DNA from: Marinitoga hydrogenitolerans DSM 16785 | GTDB lineage: Bacteria; Thermotogota; Thermotogae; Petrotogales; Petrotogaceae | NCBI RefSeq assembly: GCF_900129175.1 | Contig: NZ_FQUI01000006.1 | Span: 1-64,000, forward strand | DNA: 64,000 bases | Direction: 5' to 3' | Shown: in pieces, positions 54,669 to 63,987 of the stretch | How positions within the stretch are numbered: the first letter of the stretch is position 1 | How the letters are laid out: each line of letters starts with the position of its first letter | The notes under the pieces: model-generated | Databases searched by the model: none | What the model was told of the DNA's origin: nothing | Seen by the model: the letters and a program-made list of their open reading frames with translations, nothing else | Made by a program: the position numbers and the translations under genes

Positions 54669-55120
54669 GGCTCTTTTAATATCCCCTTTGCAGCAAGACT
54701 CAATAATTTTATTCTTCTCACAATACCAACTAATCTATTATCATAATCAACAACTGGAACAATTTTTAAACTATTTTTGATTATTACATCTGCAACATGT
54801 AAAGCAGTGTCATCATAATAAACTTTTGTTGGATTTTTATCCATAATGTCCGATACTGTTTTGTGAAGAATATTTCCTAATCCTTTAATAAATTGTTGTG
54901 AATCCGGAATAAACGATGTAGATTGCATCAAAGAAAGGTATCCCGGTATAGACGCCTTAATAACCATAGATTCACTCAGTAATCCTACAAGATGAAATTC
55001 TGTATCAACAATAGGAAAAGCTGAATAACCATGTCTCTCACATAATATGATAAATCGTTCTATAGTAACATCTTCAACCAAAGATGTGACATCTTTTAAC
55101 ATTATATCTTCTACTCTCAC
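54665..55120 (-). CDS. CBS-domain pair protein
   Basis: 151 aa made of two CBS repeats (MRVEDIMLKDVTSLVED..., YSAFPIVDTEFHLVGLLSES; then VSDIMDKNPTKVYY..., IVPVVDYDNRLVGIVRR). It probably binds an adenine nucleotide and regulates a partner; adjacency and TAATG overlap with the PfkB kinase gene suggest a regulatory link, which is inference. Confidence 0.88.
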   Translation of the reverse strand: MRVEDIMLKDVTSLVEDVTIERFIILCERHGYSAFPIVDTEFHLVGLLSESMVIKASIPGYLSLMQSTSFIPDSQQFIKGLGNILHKTVSDIMDKNPTKVYYDDTALHVADVIIKNSLKIVPVVDYDNRLVGIVRRIKLLSLAAKGILKEP

Positions 55121-56076
55121 TATTTCACCTTCTTTACTTCGAAATAATTAAAGTATTTATTGATTTCTTCAATATTTTCAATATATTTTTCAACATGATG
55201 AACTTTTGCAATAGCTGTTGCCATTCCAAATTTTGCAGCTTCCAAATAATTATATCCGTTTTTTAAAATATGATATATTATACCCGTCATAAAAGAATCT
55301 CCAACTCCAAATAAATGAGATCTATCAATAGTCTCATTAACTTTAAATAACCATACTCCCTCATTTGTAGCGATAACATCACCCTCAACATGATAACTTA
55401 AAACTGACAATTTGGCTCCATGTTTAATAATATCTTCTGCGGCATAAATATAATCTTCCATATCTTTTAAGTTTCTATCAAAATACTTTTTTTCTTTTCT
55501 CAAATCTACTCTAACAACTGCTGGACAAGCTTTTTCTACTGCTTCATTAAAATGTTCTCCATTAGATTCCATATAAGTTGTAATCCCTCTTCTCTTTGCC
55601 ATAGAAACCAATTTTGAATAAATATCTTTAGGAGTATTTGGCGGAACACTTCCAGAAATTAAAACGTGCTCAACTAGAGATAATGAATTTTCATATCTTT
55701 GAATAAAATGTTCAATATCTATTTCTTGTAATCGTGGCCCACTAGAATTAATTTGAGTAATTGTGTGATTTTTTAAATCTAATATAGCAATATTTTCACG
55801 CGTTTCTTCTTCGACAAAAATAAAGTTAGCTGTAATATTTCTATCTTCTAATAATTTCTCTAAAAAAACTCTTCCAATAAAGCCGCCTAAAAATCCCAAA
55901 GCCATATTTTCTATTCCTAACTTACTAAGCATTTTTGATACATTCACACCTTTTCCACCCGGTTCCATAACTGCATTTGAGGGGTTCGATATTCTAAACA
56001 TTTGACCACATTTAAAATCTTCTACTATTATTTCTCTATCAAGAGAAGGATTTAACGTTACTGTCATTACATCCAT
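55120..56076 (-). CDS. PfkB-family sugar-phosphate kinase (1-phosphofructokinase-like)
   Basis: 318 aa ribokinase-fold kinase. Start TVTLNPSLDREI, GGKGVNVSKML, ISGSVPPN, and FGVGDSFMTGIIYHIL with the catalytic aspartate. The usual GAGDS reads GVGDS. No PTS genes are nearby, so 1-phosphofructokinase versus tagatose-6-phosphate kinase is open. The SD GGGGGTT precedes ATG 56076. First gene of a twelve-gene convoy. Confidence 0.85.
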   Translation of the reverse strand: MDVMTVTLNPSLDREIIVEDFKCGQMFRISNPSNAVMEPGGKGVNVSKMLSKLGIENMALGFLGGFIGRVFLEKLLEDRNITANFIFVEEETRENIAILDLKNHTITQINSSGPRLQEIDIEHFIQRYENSLSLVEHVLISGSVPPNTPKDIYSKLVSMAKRRGITTYMESNGEHFNEAVEKACPAVVRVDLRKEKKYFDRNLKDMEDYIYAAEDIIKHGAKLSVLSYHVEGDVIATNEGVWLFKVNETIDRSHLFGVGDSFMTGIIYHILKNGYNYLEAAKFGMATAIAKVHHVEKYIENIEEINKYFNYFEVKKVK

Positions 56077-56115
56077 GTTTTAACCCCCTAAATATATAGT
56101 ATTTTTTTCACTTTA

Positions 56116-56124
56116 ATTATACCA
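56116..56124 (-). promoter_or_regulatory. extended -10 promoter for the PfkB to DUF5685 convoy
   Basis: Minus strand TGGTATAAT within TTTGTGGTATAAT, 40 bases before the PfkB ATG. The hexamer TTGAAC upstream is only 9 bases away, too close for a -35. Confidence 0.6.
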
Positions 56125-56180
56125 CAAATCGTTCAATTATAGACATATTTAATACAATTAAAATCTGAATTTTATAATTT

Positions 56181-57671
56181 TTATAACTTATTTTTATTTA
56201 TAAAATGAATTATATTTTTTAAATATTTAATTCCAAAGAAATATGAAGAGAGCAAGTAAATGCTGCTACCAATAAGAATTAAAAATATTGTATATAAATT
56301 TGAAGCGTACATATTTTTTGAAAAATATAAAATTACGCTCATAATAAAAGTAGATAACACAATTTTAATAATATCCACATAATCTTTTTTATTAAATTGC
56401 GAAAAGAAATCCCAACCTAAAATTAACATACCAACTAAACCAGAAATGCTGGTTGCTAAACCTATTCCTGCTACACCCATATATCTTACAAGACCTATAT
56501 CCAGAACAATATTTATCAAAACCATAACAAATGAAATTCTTGTGGGTTTTTTTGTATTTAATTTAGAATAAAAATTTCTAACTAGAATCCCATGAATTGA
56601 ATAAAAAATAATACCTATTGAATACATCACAAGTGTAAAAGAAGTTATCAATGTATCTTCTTTTGTGAAATTACCACGTTGGTATATGAGTTTTATGATT
56701 TCTCTACTTAAAACAACTAATCCTGATGATGCTGGTATAGTTAAAAAAAGCGAAATTAATATAGCATCTTTAAATTCTTGAATAAATTTTTCTTTTTGAT
56801 TATTAAAAGAAAGTTTTGATAATCTTGGTAAAATCACATTAGCTATACTTACAGAGAAAATAGCTAAAGGTAATTGATATAATCTTAAAGCATATTGTAT
56901 AGTAGCAACTCCTCCTTCACCTGCCCACGTTGCAACATTTGTATCTACTATACTATTTATATGAGATATAGCGACCCCAAAAAACGCTGGAATAAAAAGT
57001 TTCATTATTTCATTTACATATTCTTTTTTTAACGAAAAATAATAATGAAAATGCCCTTTCTTTTTCACATAAACAAACAAGAAAATCATTTGGAAAAATC
57101 CACCCATAAGGAATCCAATAGTTGGTCCATATATTTTAATTGAAAATACATATGAAAATATTATACCTAATATAGTAAAAATGTTCGTAATTGCTGGAGA
57201 AACAGCTGAAACAAAAAAATTATTTTCATTATATAAAATACCTGAAAATATAGACCAAATTGAAATAAATGTAATAAATGGAAAAGTTATTTTCATAAGA
57301 TTAGAAGATAATTCAAAATAATCATTACTTAGACCGCTACCAAGTATTTTTACAAAAATAGGTGAAAAGAAATATACTATTACATATAAACTAAATGTAA
57401 TTATCAATAAAAAATTAATTGCTGTGCTGGCAAAAATGTCAGCATCTTTATTTTTTTTCCTTGTATATAACGGAACAAATACAGTTGAAAAAGCACCCTC
57501 AGCAAATATACGTCTTAAAAAAAATGGTAATAATATAGCGATTATATACGCATCATATTCACCACTTCTACCAAAATAATACGCAAACAAAATATCTCTA
57601 AATAACCCTAAAAATCTACTAACCATTGTAGCTGAAGCAAATATAGCTGTAAATTTTAACAACTCAGACAT
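56181..57671 (-). CDS. murJ: lipid II flippase MurJ
   Basis: 496 aa, about 14 membrane helices (MviN family). N-terminal MVSRFLGLFRDILFAYYFG, RRIFAEGAFSTVFVPLY, and the conserved motif IYQRGNF. It moves lipid-linked peptidoglycan precursor across the membrane. AGGAGGTT precedes the ATG. It ends about 57 bases before the PfkB promoter region; no strong terminator is seen. Confidence 0.95.
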   Translation of the reverse strand: MSELLKFTAIFASATMVSRFLGLFRDILFAYYFGRSGEYDAYIIAILLPFFLRRIFAEGAFSTVFVPLYTRKKNKDADIFASTAINFLLIITFSLYVIVYFFSPIFVKILGSGLSNDYFELSSNLMKITFPFITFISIWSIFSGILYNENNFFVSAVSPAITNIFTILGIIFSYVFSIKIYGPTIGFLMGGFFQMIFLFVYVKKKGHFHYYFSLKKEYVNEIMKLFIPAFFGVAISHINSIVDTNVATWAGEGGVATIQYALRLYQLPLAIFSVSIANVILPRLSKLSFNNQKEKFIQEFKDAILISLFLTIPASSGLVVLSREIIKLIYQRGNFTKEDTLITSFTLVMYSIGIIFYSIHGILVRNFYSKLNTKKPTRISFVMVLINIVLDIGLVRYMGVAGIGLATSISGLVGMLILGWDFFSQFNKKDYVDIIKIVLSTFIMSVILYFSKNMYASNLYTIFLILIGSSIYLLSSYFFGIKYLKNIIHFINKNKL

Positions 57672-57690
57672 CGAATAACCTCCTAATACT

Positions 57691-57718
57691 AAAATAAAGC
57701 CTGAACAGGCTTTATTTT
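57691..57718 (-). terminator. terminator after CoA-binding protein gene
   Basis: AAAATAAAGCCTG, 2-base loop, CAGGCTTTATTTT: a perfect 13-bp stem 11 bases beyond the stop of the CoA-binding gene and before murJ. Confidence 0.8.
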
Positions 57719-57728
57719 AGTAAACAAA

Positions 57729-58106
57729 TTATATTGTCTCTACCATAATACACTTATGAAATAAATATTCAATTTCAGGATCATCTTGCGATTCTAAATA
57801 TTCTTTTATTTCTTTAGATTCCGCACCTGGTTGATACCAAAATTTTTTAAATCCATTTTCATAAGCCTCTTTGGTAATCTTTAACCCTATTTTAGGCGGA
57901 ACAACAAAATTCAAAATATCTACTTCTGGCAAGTCTTTTACTGATTTATACGTTTTTATACCTTCAATTTCATCATAATTAGGTGTAACTGGAAAAACTT
58001 CATATCCTTTAGACACCAAATCTTTCAAAATTTTATAGCCAAATTTCGACTTATTAGTTGTTGCTCCAATTAACGCTATTTTTTTTATTTTGCTTACATC
58101 AAACAC
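57729..58106 (-). CDS. CoA-binding (YccU-like) protein
   Basis: 125 aa Rossmann-fold CoA-binding domain protein: KKIALIGATTNKSKFGYKIL, YEVFPVTPNYDEIEGIKTY, VPPKIGLKITKEA, and KFWYQPGAES. These small proteins bind CoA or nucleotide; role unknown. It follows the AEC transporter gene by 13 bases. Confidence 0.85.
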   Translation of the reverse strand: MFDVSKIKKIALIGATTNKSKFGYKILKDLVSKGYEVFPVTPNYDEIEGIKTYKSVKDLPEVDILNFVVPPKIGLKITKEAYENGFKKFWYQPGAESKEIKEYLESQDDPEIEYLFHKCIMVETI

Positions 58107-58119
58107 TTTTTATCCCTCC

Positions 58120-59031
58120 TCAAATTAAGGTTATAAAATAATACAACAACGGAACAGTTAAAACAGATAGTATAGTACTAATAAAAACTAATAAATTCCC
58201 AAGCGCTGGATTAATATTTAATTCTTCTGTGATAAATGAAACATTCATTCCTACTGGCATTCCTACTTCAATAACAAATATACCTGCTAAAATAGGATCC
58301 AGTTTTAAATACTTAACTAAAAACACTGCAATTATAGGAAAAAGTATTAATTTAAAAATTGTAGTGAGGATTGTATCATATAAATCATATATTTTTATTT
58401 TAATTCTTGACAATGAAACCCCTATATTAATTAAAATAATAACAATACTTGCATCTTTTATCATTTTTAAAGGTTCATATAAAACAAAAGGTAAATTATC
58501 CCAAAATAAACCATTAGCTCCTAATAACCAACCAATTAAAAATCCCCAAAGCATTGGAAGTTTCAACATATTTGTTAAACCTTTTTTTATATTTCCAGTT
58601 AATATAATTATTCCAATTGAAAAGGACAAAATTGTCATAACAATAACATAAATTACCGCTTTAGAAATATATTCATCACCAAATAAAGCACCTACAACTG
58701 GATATCCTAAATACCCTCCATTAGAGAACATAAGAGCAAATGATATTATCCCTCTTTCAGCTTTTATTAATCCGAATTTTTTTAAAATATATGGAACTAT
58801 TATAGCTAATACAAATATTACAACATATCCCAAAAAATAGGCTTTTAATTCATTAAATGATGGAGGATTAGAATTAATAGCTGTAAAAGCTAATACATTT
58901 CCCGCTATCCATATTGTTATCTTATTTAAAATTTTATTGTCTAAATCAAAAAAAACTTTTCCAAGAACATATCCTAATAAAATAATTAGAAACAATGGCA
59001 AAATTTTAAACAATGTCAAAAAAAACAGCAA
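58120..59031 (-). CDS. AEC family transporter
   Basis: About 303 aa with some ten membrane helices in two repeats, of the auxin efflux carrier family (FALMFSNGGYLGYPVVGALFG; EVGMPVGMNVSFITEE). Many such carriers move malate or other organic acids; the substrate is unknown. The start is set at TTG 59031 because AGGTGA ends 5 bases before it; the GTG at 59040 lies on that SD. It overlaps none of its neighbours with this start. Confidence 0.85.
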   Translation of the reverse strand: MLFFLTLFKILPLFLIILLGYVLGKVFFDLDNKILNKITIWIAGNVLAFTAINSNPPSFNELKAYFLGYVVIFVLAIIVPYILKKFGLIKAERGIISFALMFSNGGYLGYPVVGALFGDEYISKAVIYVIVMTILSFSIGIIILTGNIKKGLTNMLKLPMLWGFLIGWLLGANGLFWDNLPFVLYEPLKMIKDASIVIILINIGVSLSRIKIKIYDLYDTILTTIFKLILFPIIAVFLVKYLKLDPILAGIFVIEVGMPVGMNVSFITEELNINPALGNLLVFISTILSVLTVPLLYYFITLI

Positions 59032-59036
59032 AAAAA

Positions 59037-60227
59037 TCACCTCACTGATTTCAAAGCATATACCTCAGTTCCTATTCCAGTTAAAAAATCTAATAATTCC
59101 ACATCTTGATTAAAAAGCCTTATACATCCATGCGAAATTCTTTTTCCAATTTCCCATGGTTTAGTTGTTCCATGAATACCATATTGTTCTTTAGATAATT
59201 GCAACCATCTACTCCCAACACCATTAATAATAGAACCTGGTTTTATATACTCTCCATACCAATATAATGCCGGCTCTTTTTCTTTATACATTATTCTATA
59301 ATATCCAGGAGGTGTTGCGTCACTTCTTCCAACTGCTGCCGGAAAAGTTAAAACTTTTTTACCTAAATAATATAAATTAAGAATAGATTTATCAAGATCA
59401 ATAGTTATTATCAAAGGACTTTCACCAAATCTAAGTTTACCAATCTTTAATAATTGGCCTGGATAAATAGTTTTAGGATCTGAAATATTATTATATAATA
59501 TTATTTCTCCTGGCTTGACATTATATTTTCTCGCTATTTTGTATATTGAATCTCCTTTTTTTACAAGATAATTATCAATAAATTCTACTCTAAATGTTGC
59601 CCCTTTTAAATTTGACGAGGAATAAAACCAATCTTTTTTAAAAAATTTTATTATTTTTTCTCTCTCAATATCATATTTATTTAAATACAAAACTTTAATT
59701 TCATGAAATCCATCATCCATATTTTCAGGTAAATAATATAAATTATTCTCACTATTATATATTTTTATTTTATCATCAAGAAACACTTCTTTTATTTTAA
59801 ATCTACTATTAGAATTATTAACTAAAACTCCTTTCCAACCATCTAAAGTTTCTATAGTGGAAACTTCCAATTTAACTTCATCGAAAAATTCTTTAATTTC
59901 AATGAATTTTTTTATTTTTATTATTTTTCTCCCATTCAATGAATCATATTCCATTTCAAAGTCTAAAATATCATTTTTACTAAAATCATTAATATTTATT
60001 TTTATATCAATATAGGTTGGACTATAAGAGTATTTTGGTCTCACTCTAAAACCAACATCACTTAAAAAAATTTTAGGATTTATTATTCTTTCTTTAGTAA
60101 TTATTCTTAAATAAATAATATTATTCCGAAATTTTAAAAACGATATTTCAGGCTTTGATAAAACCACTATTTGAAATATAATCAATAATCCTAAAAGCAA
60201 TATCTTTTTTTGTAGATTTTTCAACAT
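59037..60227 (-). CDS. LysM / L,D-transpeptidase (YkuD) protein
   Basis: About 396 aa secreted wall enzyme. Signal peptide (about 1-24), a beta-rich N-domain, LysM at about 220-265 (YLVKKGDSIYKIARKYNV, NISDPKTIYPGQLLKIG) and a YkuD domain with nucleophile C368 in SHGCIRLFNQD. It probably makes 3-3 cross-links or anchors envelope proteins to peptidoglycan. ATG 60227 fits the SD GGGAG; ATG 60236 touches it. The start lies inside coaBC by 80 bases. Confidence 0.88.
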   Translation of the reverse strand: MLKNLQKKILLLGLLIIFQIVVLSKPEISFLKFRNNIIYLRIITKERIINPKIFLSDVGFRVRPKYSYSPTYIDIKININDFSKNDILDFEMEYDSLNGRKIIKIKKFIEIKEFFDEVKLEVSTIETLDGWKGVLVNNSNSRFKIKEVFLDDKIKIYNSENNLYYLPENMDDGFHEIKVLYLNKYDIEREKIIKFFKKDWFYSSSNLKGATFRVEFIDNYLVKKGDSIYKIARKYNVKPGEIILYNNISDPKTIYPGQLLKIGKLRFGESPLIITIDLDKSILNLYYLGKKVLTFPAAVGRSDATPPGYYRIMYKEKEPALYWYGEYIKPGSIINGVGSRWLQLSKEQYGIHGTTKPWEIGKRISHGCIRLFNQDVELLDFLTGIGTEVYALKSVR

Positions 60228-61362
60228 GGGTAACATCTCCCATTTTATTTATTATATAAGTTTCATTTAAATCTGAATCAAACCCTATATCTTTTTTAGA
60301 TACATCATTAGCAATTATAATATCACAGTTTTTTTCTATTAATTTTTTCTTTGCATAATCTAATAAGTTATTTGTTTCGGCTGCAAAACCAATTAACAAT
60401 TGTGATTCTTTTTTTACTTCTCCTAATTCTTTAAGAATATCAGGATTCTTTATTAATTGGAGAGTTATTTCTCCACTATCTTTTTTTATTTTCACATCAG
60501 AATAATTTTTCACCTTAAAATCTGAAACTGCCGCGGTCATAATTATAATATCCGAATTTTGATAATATTTCATCACCGCATTTCTCATTTCATCTGCTGT
60601 TTTTACACTAATAAATTTTTTTAAAATATAAGGTGGATTTACAGATGTAGGTCCTGAAATTAATACAACATTTGCTCCTCTATATGAAAACGATCTTGCC
60701 AATTCATACCCCATTTTCCCGCTAGATCTATTTGTTATATTTCTAACTGGATCTATTGGCTCTATTGTAGGTCCTGCTGTTATTAATACATTTTTCCCTT
60801 TCATATCTTTTTTCGTTAATGAATATTCTAAAAATTCTAATATCATCTTATTTTCTGGATATCTGCCTTTTCCTATTTCTCCACAAGCCAAATGACCTAT
60901 TTCTGGTTCAACGATAATCCATCCATCTTTTTTTAAAATTTCTAAATTTCTTTGTAAAGCAGGAGATTCATACATTCTTGTATTCATTGTTGGAACCAAA
61001 ATTTTAGCTTCTTTTCTAAATGCAAGTGCTATCAAAGACAACAAATCATCTGCAAAACCATTTGCAATTTTAGCTATTATATTAGCAGTAGCTGGAGCAA
61101 TAATCAAAGCATCAGATTGCATAGATAATTGCGTGTGTGGAATCCATCCATCTTTAACTTCATTAAAATAATCAGAGTATACTGCACAATTGCCAACCGC
61201 TGAAAAAACTACAGGAGAAATCATCTTCTTTGCATCTTCAGTTAAGACTATATTTAAATCCACTTTTAATTTTCTCAATTTTGAAGATAAATCTACTGCT
61301 TTATAAATAGCAATACCACTACTTACACCTAAAATTATTTTTTTATTTTCCAAAATATTCAT
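60148..61362 (-). CDS. coaBC: bifunctional phosphopantothenoylcysteine decarboxylase / ligase
   Basis: 404 aa. The CoaC flavoprotein part (1-180) includes LGVSSGIAIYKAVDL, PHTQLSMQSDALIIAPATANIIAK, and PTMNTRMYESP. The CoaB part includes NVLITAGPTIEPIDPVRNITNRSSGKMG and MTAAVSDFKV. It catalyses two steps of coenzyme A synthesis. It overlaps gltX (20 bases) and the L,D-transpeptidase gene. Confidence 0.95.
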   Translation of the reverse strand: MNILENKKIILGVSSGIAIYKAVDLSSKLRKLKVDLNIVLTEDAKKMISPVVFSAVGNCAVYSDYFNEVKDGWIPHTQLSMQSDALIIAPATANIIAKIANGFADDLLSLIALAFRKEAKILVPTMNTRMYESPALQRNLEILKKDGWIIVEPEIGHLACGEIGKGRYPENKMILEFLEYSLTKKDMKGKNVLITAGPTIEPIDPVRNITNRSSGKMGYELARSFSYRGANVVLISGPTSVNPPYILKKFISVKTADEMRNAVMKYYQNSDIIIMTAAVSDFKVKNYSDVKIKKDSGEITLQLIKNPDILKELGEVKKESQLLIGFAAETNNLLDYAKKKLIEKNCDIIIANDVSKKDIGFDSDLNETYIINKMGDVTHVEKSTKKDIAFRIIDYISNSGFIKA

Positions 61363-62746
61363 TAATATACACCTCAGCTTTTCTTAGACGAGTAATAACT
61401 CTAATCTTTCCTAATACAGAAATTGACTCAAATAAACCTGGAGTAACAAGTTTACCTAAAACAGATCCTCTTATTATCTGAAATGTGTTTTTCTTAGAAG
61501 TAAATTTTAGTTCAGCAATTTCTCTAACTGTTTTTTCAACATTTTCCAGTGAATAGTCTTCTAATTTTTCAAATTTTTCAATTGATACTTTAATTACATC
61601 TTTAGCCCATTCTTTCTTTAAATATTTTTCAACAAACCTTTCTTCATAATTAAAATCATCAATAAAAAAATTATACATAAATTCTTTCAATTGTTTAAAT
61701 GTATTTATTTTTTCTCTACAAATCCCCAATACTTTTAAAGAATATTCTTTATTTTCTGATATTATATTTTCTGTTTTATAATCCTCAGTATATTTTAACC
61801 ATTCAATAAATTCAAAATATACGCCATTAATATCCTTTTCTCTTAAATGTTTCCCACATATCCATTCTAACTTTTCATAATCAAATATTACACCTTTATT
61901 GGATATTTTTTCTGGAGAAAAACTATTTATTTTATCCTTAAATTTAAATATCTCATTATCCACTGTCCATCCTAATAATGCTAAATAGTTCATCAAAGCA
62001 TCTTTTAATATTCCTTCTTTTCTAAAATAATCAACAGTTGTACCTCCATGTCTTTTACTTAATGGTTTCCTATCATTACCTAAAATCAAAGGAATATGCA
62101 TAAATTTAGGAATTTCCCATCCTAAAGCGTTATAAATCATTATTTGTTTTTGTGTATTAGAAATATGATCTTCTCCTCTAATTACATGAGTTATATGCAT
62201 AAAATGATCATCAATAACAACAGTAAAATTATATACAGGTATTCCATTTGAACGTAAGATAATAAAGTCCTCTATTAAATTATTTCTAAATTGAATTCTC
62301 CCCTTTAATAAATCATTAAATTCTGTATTTATATTTTTATTCACTTTGAATTTAACTACTATACTCTCATCTTTGTATTTTTCCGGATATTCTTTAGAAA
62401 CATGTATTATATTATTATTTTTATCATAAACAGCATAATAAGCCATATTTTTTTCAATTAGCAAATTAATATACTTCTTGTAAAGTTTTATTCTTTCACT
62501 TTGCCTATATGGGCCAAAATCCCCACCAATATCTGGACCTTCATCCCAATCTAAACCACACCATTTTAATGCTTCTATTATACTTTCTTCATATTCCTTA
62601 GTGGACCTTTCTAAATCTGTATCTTCAATTCTTAAAACAAATTTGCCATTATATTTTTTAGCAAATAACCAATTAAATAAAGCTGTTCTAACACCACCAA
62701 CATGTAAATTTCCCGTAGGACTTGGAGCAAATCTTAGTCTAACCAT
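61343..62746 (-). CDS. gltX: glutamyl-tRNA synthetase
   Basis: 467 aa class I synthetase. HIGH region RFAPSPTGNLHVGGVRTALF, IEDTDLERS, GIPVYNFTVVIDDH and the KMSKS variant KPLSKRHGGTT. Start ATG 62746 follows TTAGGAGGACGATT; the 27-base longer frame has no support. With gatC in the window, a non-discriminating role for making Gln-tRNA is possible. Thermotogota often have two gltX genes; which one this is cannot be told here. Confidence 0.93.
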   Translation of the reverse strand: MVRLRFAPSPTGNLHVGGVRTALFNWLFAKKYNGKFVLRIEDTDLERSTKEYEESIIEALKWCGLDWDEGPDIGGDFGPYRQSERIKLYKKYINLLIEKNMAYYAVYDKNNNIIHVSKEYPEKYKDESIVVKFKVNKNINTEFNDLLKGRIQFRNNLIEDFIILRSNGIPVYNFTVVIDDHFMHITHVIRGEDHISNTQKQIMIYNALGWEIPKFMHIPLILGNDRKPLSKRHGGTTVDYFRKEGILKDALMNYLALLGWTVDNEIFKFKDKINSFSPEKISNKGVIFDYEKLEWICGKHLREKDINGVYFEFIEWLKYTEDYKTENIISENKEYSLKVLGICREKINTFKQLKEFMYNFFIDDFNYEERFVEKYLKKEWAKDVIKVSIEKFEKLEDYSLENVEKTVREIAELKFTSKKNTFQIIRGSVLGKLVTPGLFESISVLGKIRVITRLRKAEVYINEYFGK

Positions 62747-62756
62747 AATCGTCCTC

Positions 62757-63278
62757 CTAAAGTTTGCGTTCAAATTTTTTTAATAGGTTTTCTAAATCCA
62801 TTAAATTATCAACAATATGTATTTCTGATAATTTTCTGTTATCTAAAAATTTTCCTTCAATTAAAATGTTCTGAATTCTATCAGTCCAACCACCAGTTCC
62901 TTTTAATAAAATAATTGGCTTTTTATTAGCGTATGATCCCAATATTTCAATTCCGGTACCTATTTCACCACCTATACTAACAACAACATCCACACTTTTC
63001 ACAAGAATATATGACCTCATTGAAAAATCTAAACCTGTTTTAATTGAAACATCAAGATATTCATTACCCTCTATTTCCCAAGGTAATATGCCTATACTTT
63101 TTCCGCCAAATTTTTTATTAGCTTTAGAAACAATTTCCATCACGCCATTTCTTCCACCACTAAACAAAATCCAATTATTTTTTGCAATCATTTTTCCAAC
63201 TTCAAAAACAATATTTTCTAATGGTTTAATTGGTTCTTGCTGTGGATCTCCAGAATAACCTATAACAGCTATATTCAT
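62757..63278 (-). CDS. SLOG-fold (TIGR00725-like) nucleotide-binding protein
   Basis: 173 aa. MNIAVIGYSGDPQQEP, ILFSGGRNGVMEIVSKA, and VVVSIGGEIGTGIEILGSYAN are the pattern of the TIGR00725/LOG-related family with a Rossmann-like fold. Some relatives process cytokinin-type nucleotides or act as nucleotide sensors; the role is unknown. Start ATG 63278 follows GGTGAT; the longer frame overlaps lptB. It sits between lptB and gltX. Confidence 0.82.
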   Translation of the reverse strand: MNIAVIGYSGDPQQEPIKPLENIVFEVGKMIAKNNWILFSGGRNGVMEIVSKANKKFGGKSIGILPWEIEGNEYLDVSIKTGLDFSMRSYILVKSVDVVVSIGGEIGTGIEILGSYANKKPIILLKGTGGWTDRIQNILIEGKFLDNRKLSEIHIVDNLMDLENLLKKFERKL

Positions 63279-63282
63279 TAAA

Positions 63283-63987
63283 TCACCATCCCAAATAATT
63301 TTCAATTACGGCTCTATCTTTTAATACAATTTCTGGTTCACCATAAGCAATAACTTCACCTTTATGCAACACATATAAAATATCAACAACTTCTGCTATT
63401 TCATCAACATTATGATCTGTCACAATGACTCCTAATTGTTTATTAGAAAGAGATTTTATTATTTTTTGTATATCTTTTACAGTTATTGGATCAATTCCCA
63501 CAAAAGGTTCATCTAATAAAATAAATTTTGGATTTGTAAGCAACGTTCTTGCAAATTCCAGTCTTCTTTTTTCCCCTCCAGAAAGGGAATCTGCTATTTG
63601 ATTCTTTAAATCATATATTCCAAATTCTTCTAAAATACTTTTTATAAAACCTTCTTTGTTTTCAATTTTTAACATTGTTGCTATTAAATCCATATTATCC
63701 CACACAGTCAAATTTCTAAAAACAGATGGTTCTTGTGGAAGATAGGCAATACCTTCCTTAGCTCTTACATGAACAGGTAAATGCGTAATTTTTTTATTAT
63801 CGAGAAAAATATCTCCACTTTTTGGAACAACAATTCCTAAAATTGATTTAAATAACGTAGATTTACCAGCACCATTGGGACCTAAGATCCCAACAATTTT
63901 ACCGATGCTGGCCTCAAAATCTACATTATTTAAAACTGTTTTTCTTCCATATTTTTTTGTTATTTTTTTACAAACTAATTTATGCAT
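63283..63987 (-). CDS. lptB: LPS-export-type ABC transporter ATPase LptB
   Basis: 234 aa. Walker A GPNGAGKSTLF, Q-loop YLPQEPSVF, signature LSGGEKRRLE, Walker B FILLDEPFVGIDP, H-loop TDHNV, and the C-terminal VIENYLGW typical of LptB. It drives lipid or glycan export to the outer membrane, in line with a diderm (toga) envelope. Gene start is 13 bases from the window end; upstream partners are not visible. Confidence 0.9.
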   Translation of the reverse strand: MHKLVCKKITKKYGRKTVLNNVDFEASIGKIVGILGPNGAGKSTLFKSILGIVVPKSGDIFLDNKKITHLPVHVRAKEGIAYLPQEPSVFRNLTVWDNMDLIATMLKIENKEGFIKSILEEFGIYDLKNQIADSLSGGEKRRLEFARTLLTNPKFILLDEPFVGIDPITVKDIQKIIKSLSNKQLGVIVTDHNVDEIAEVVDILYVLHKGEVIAYGEPEIVLKDRAVIENYLGW

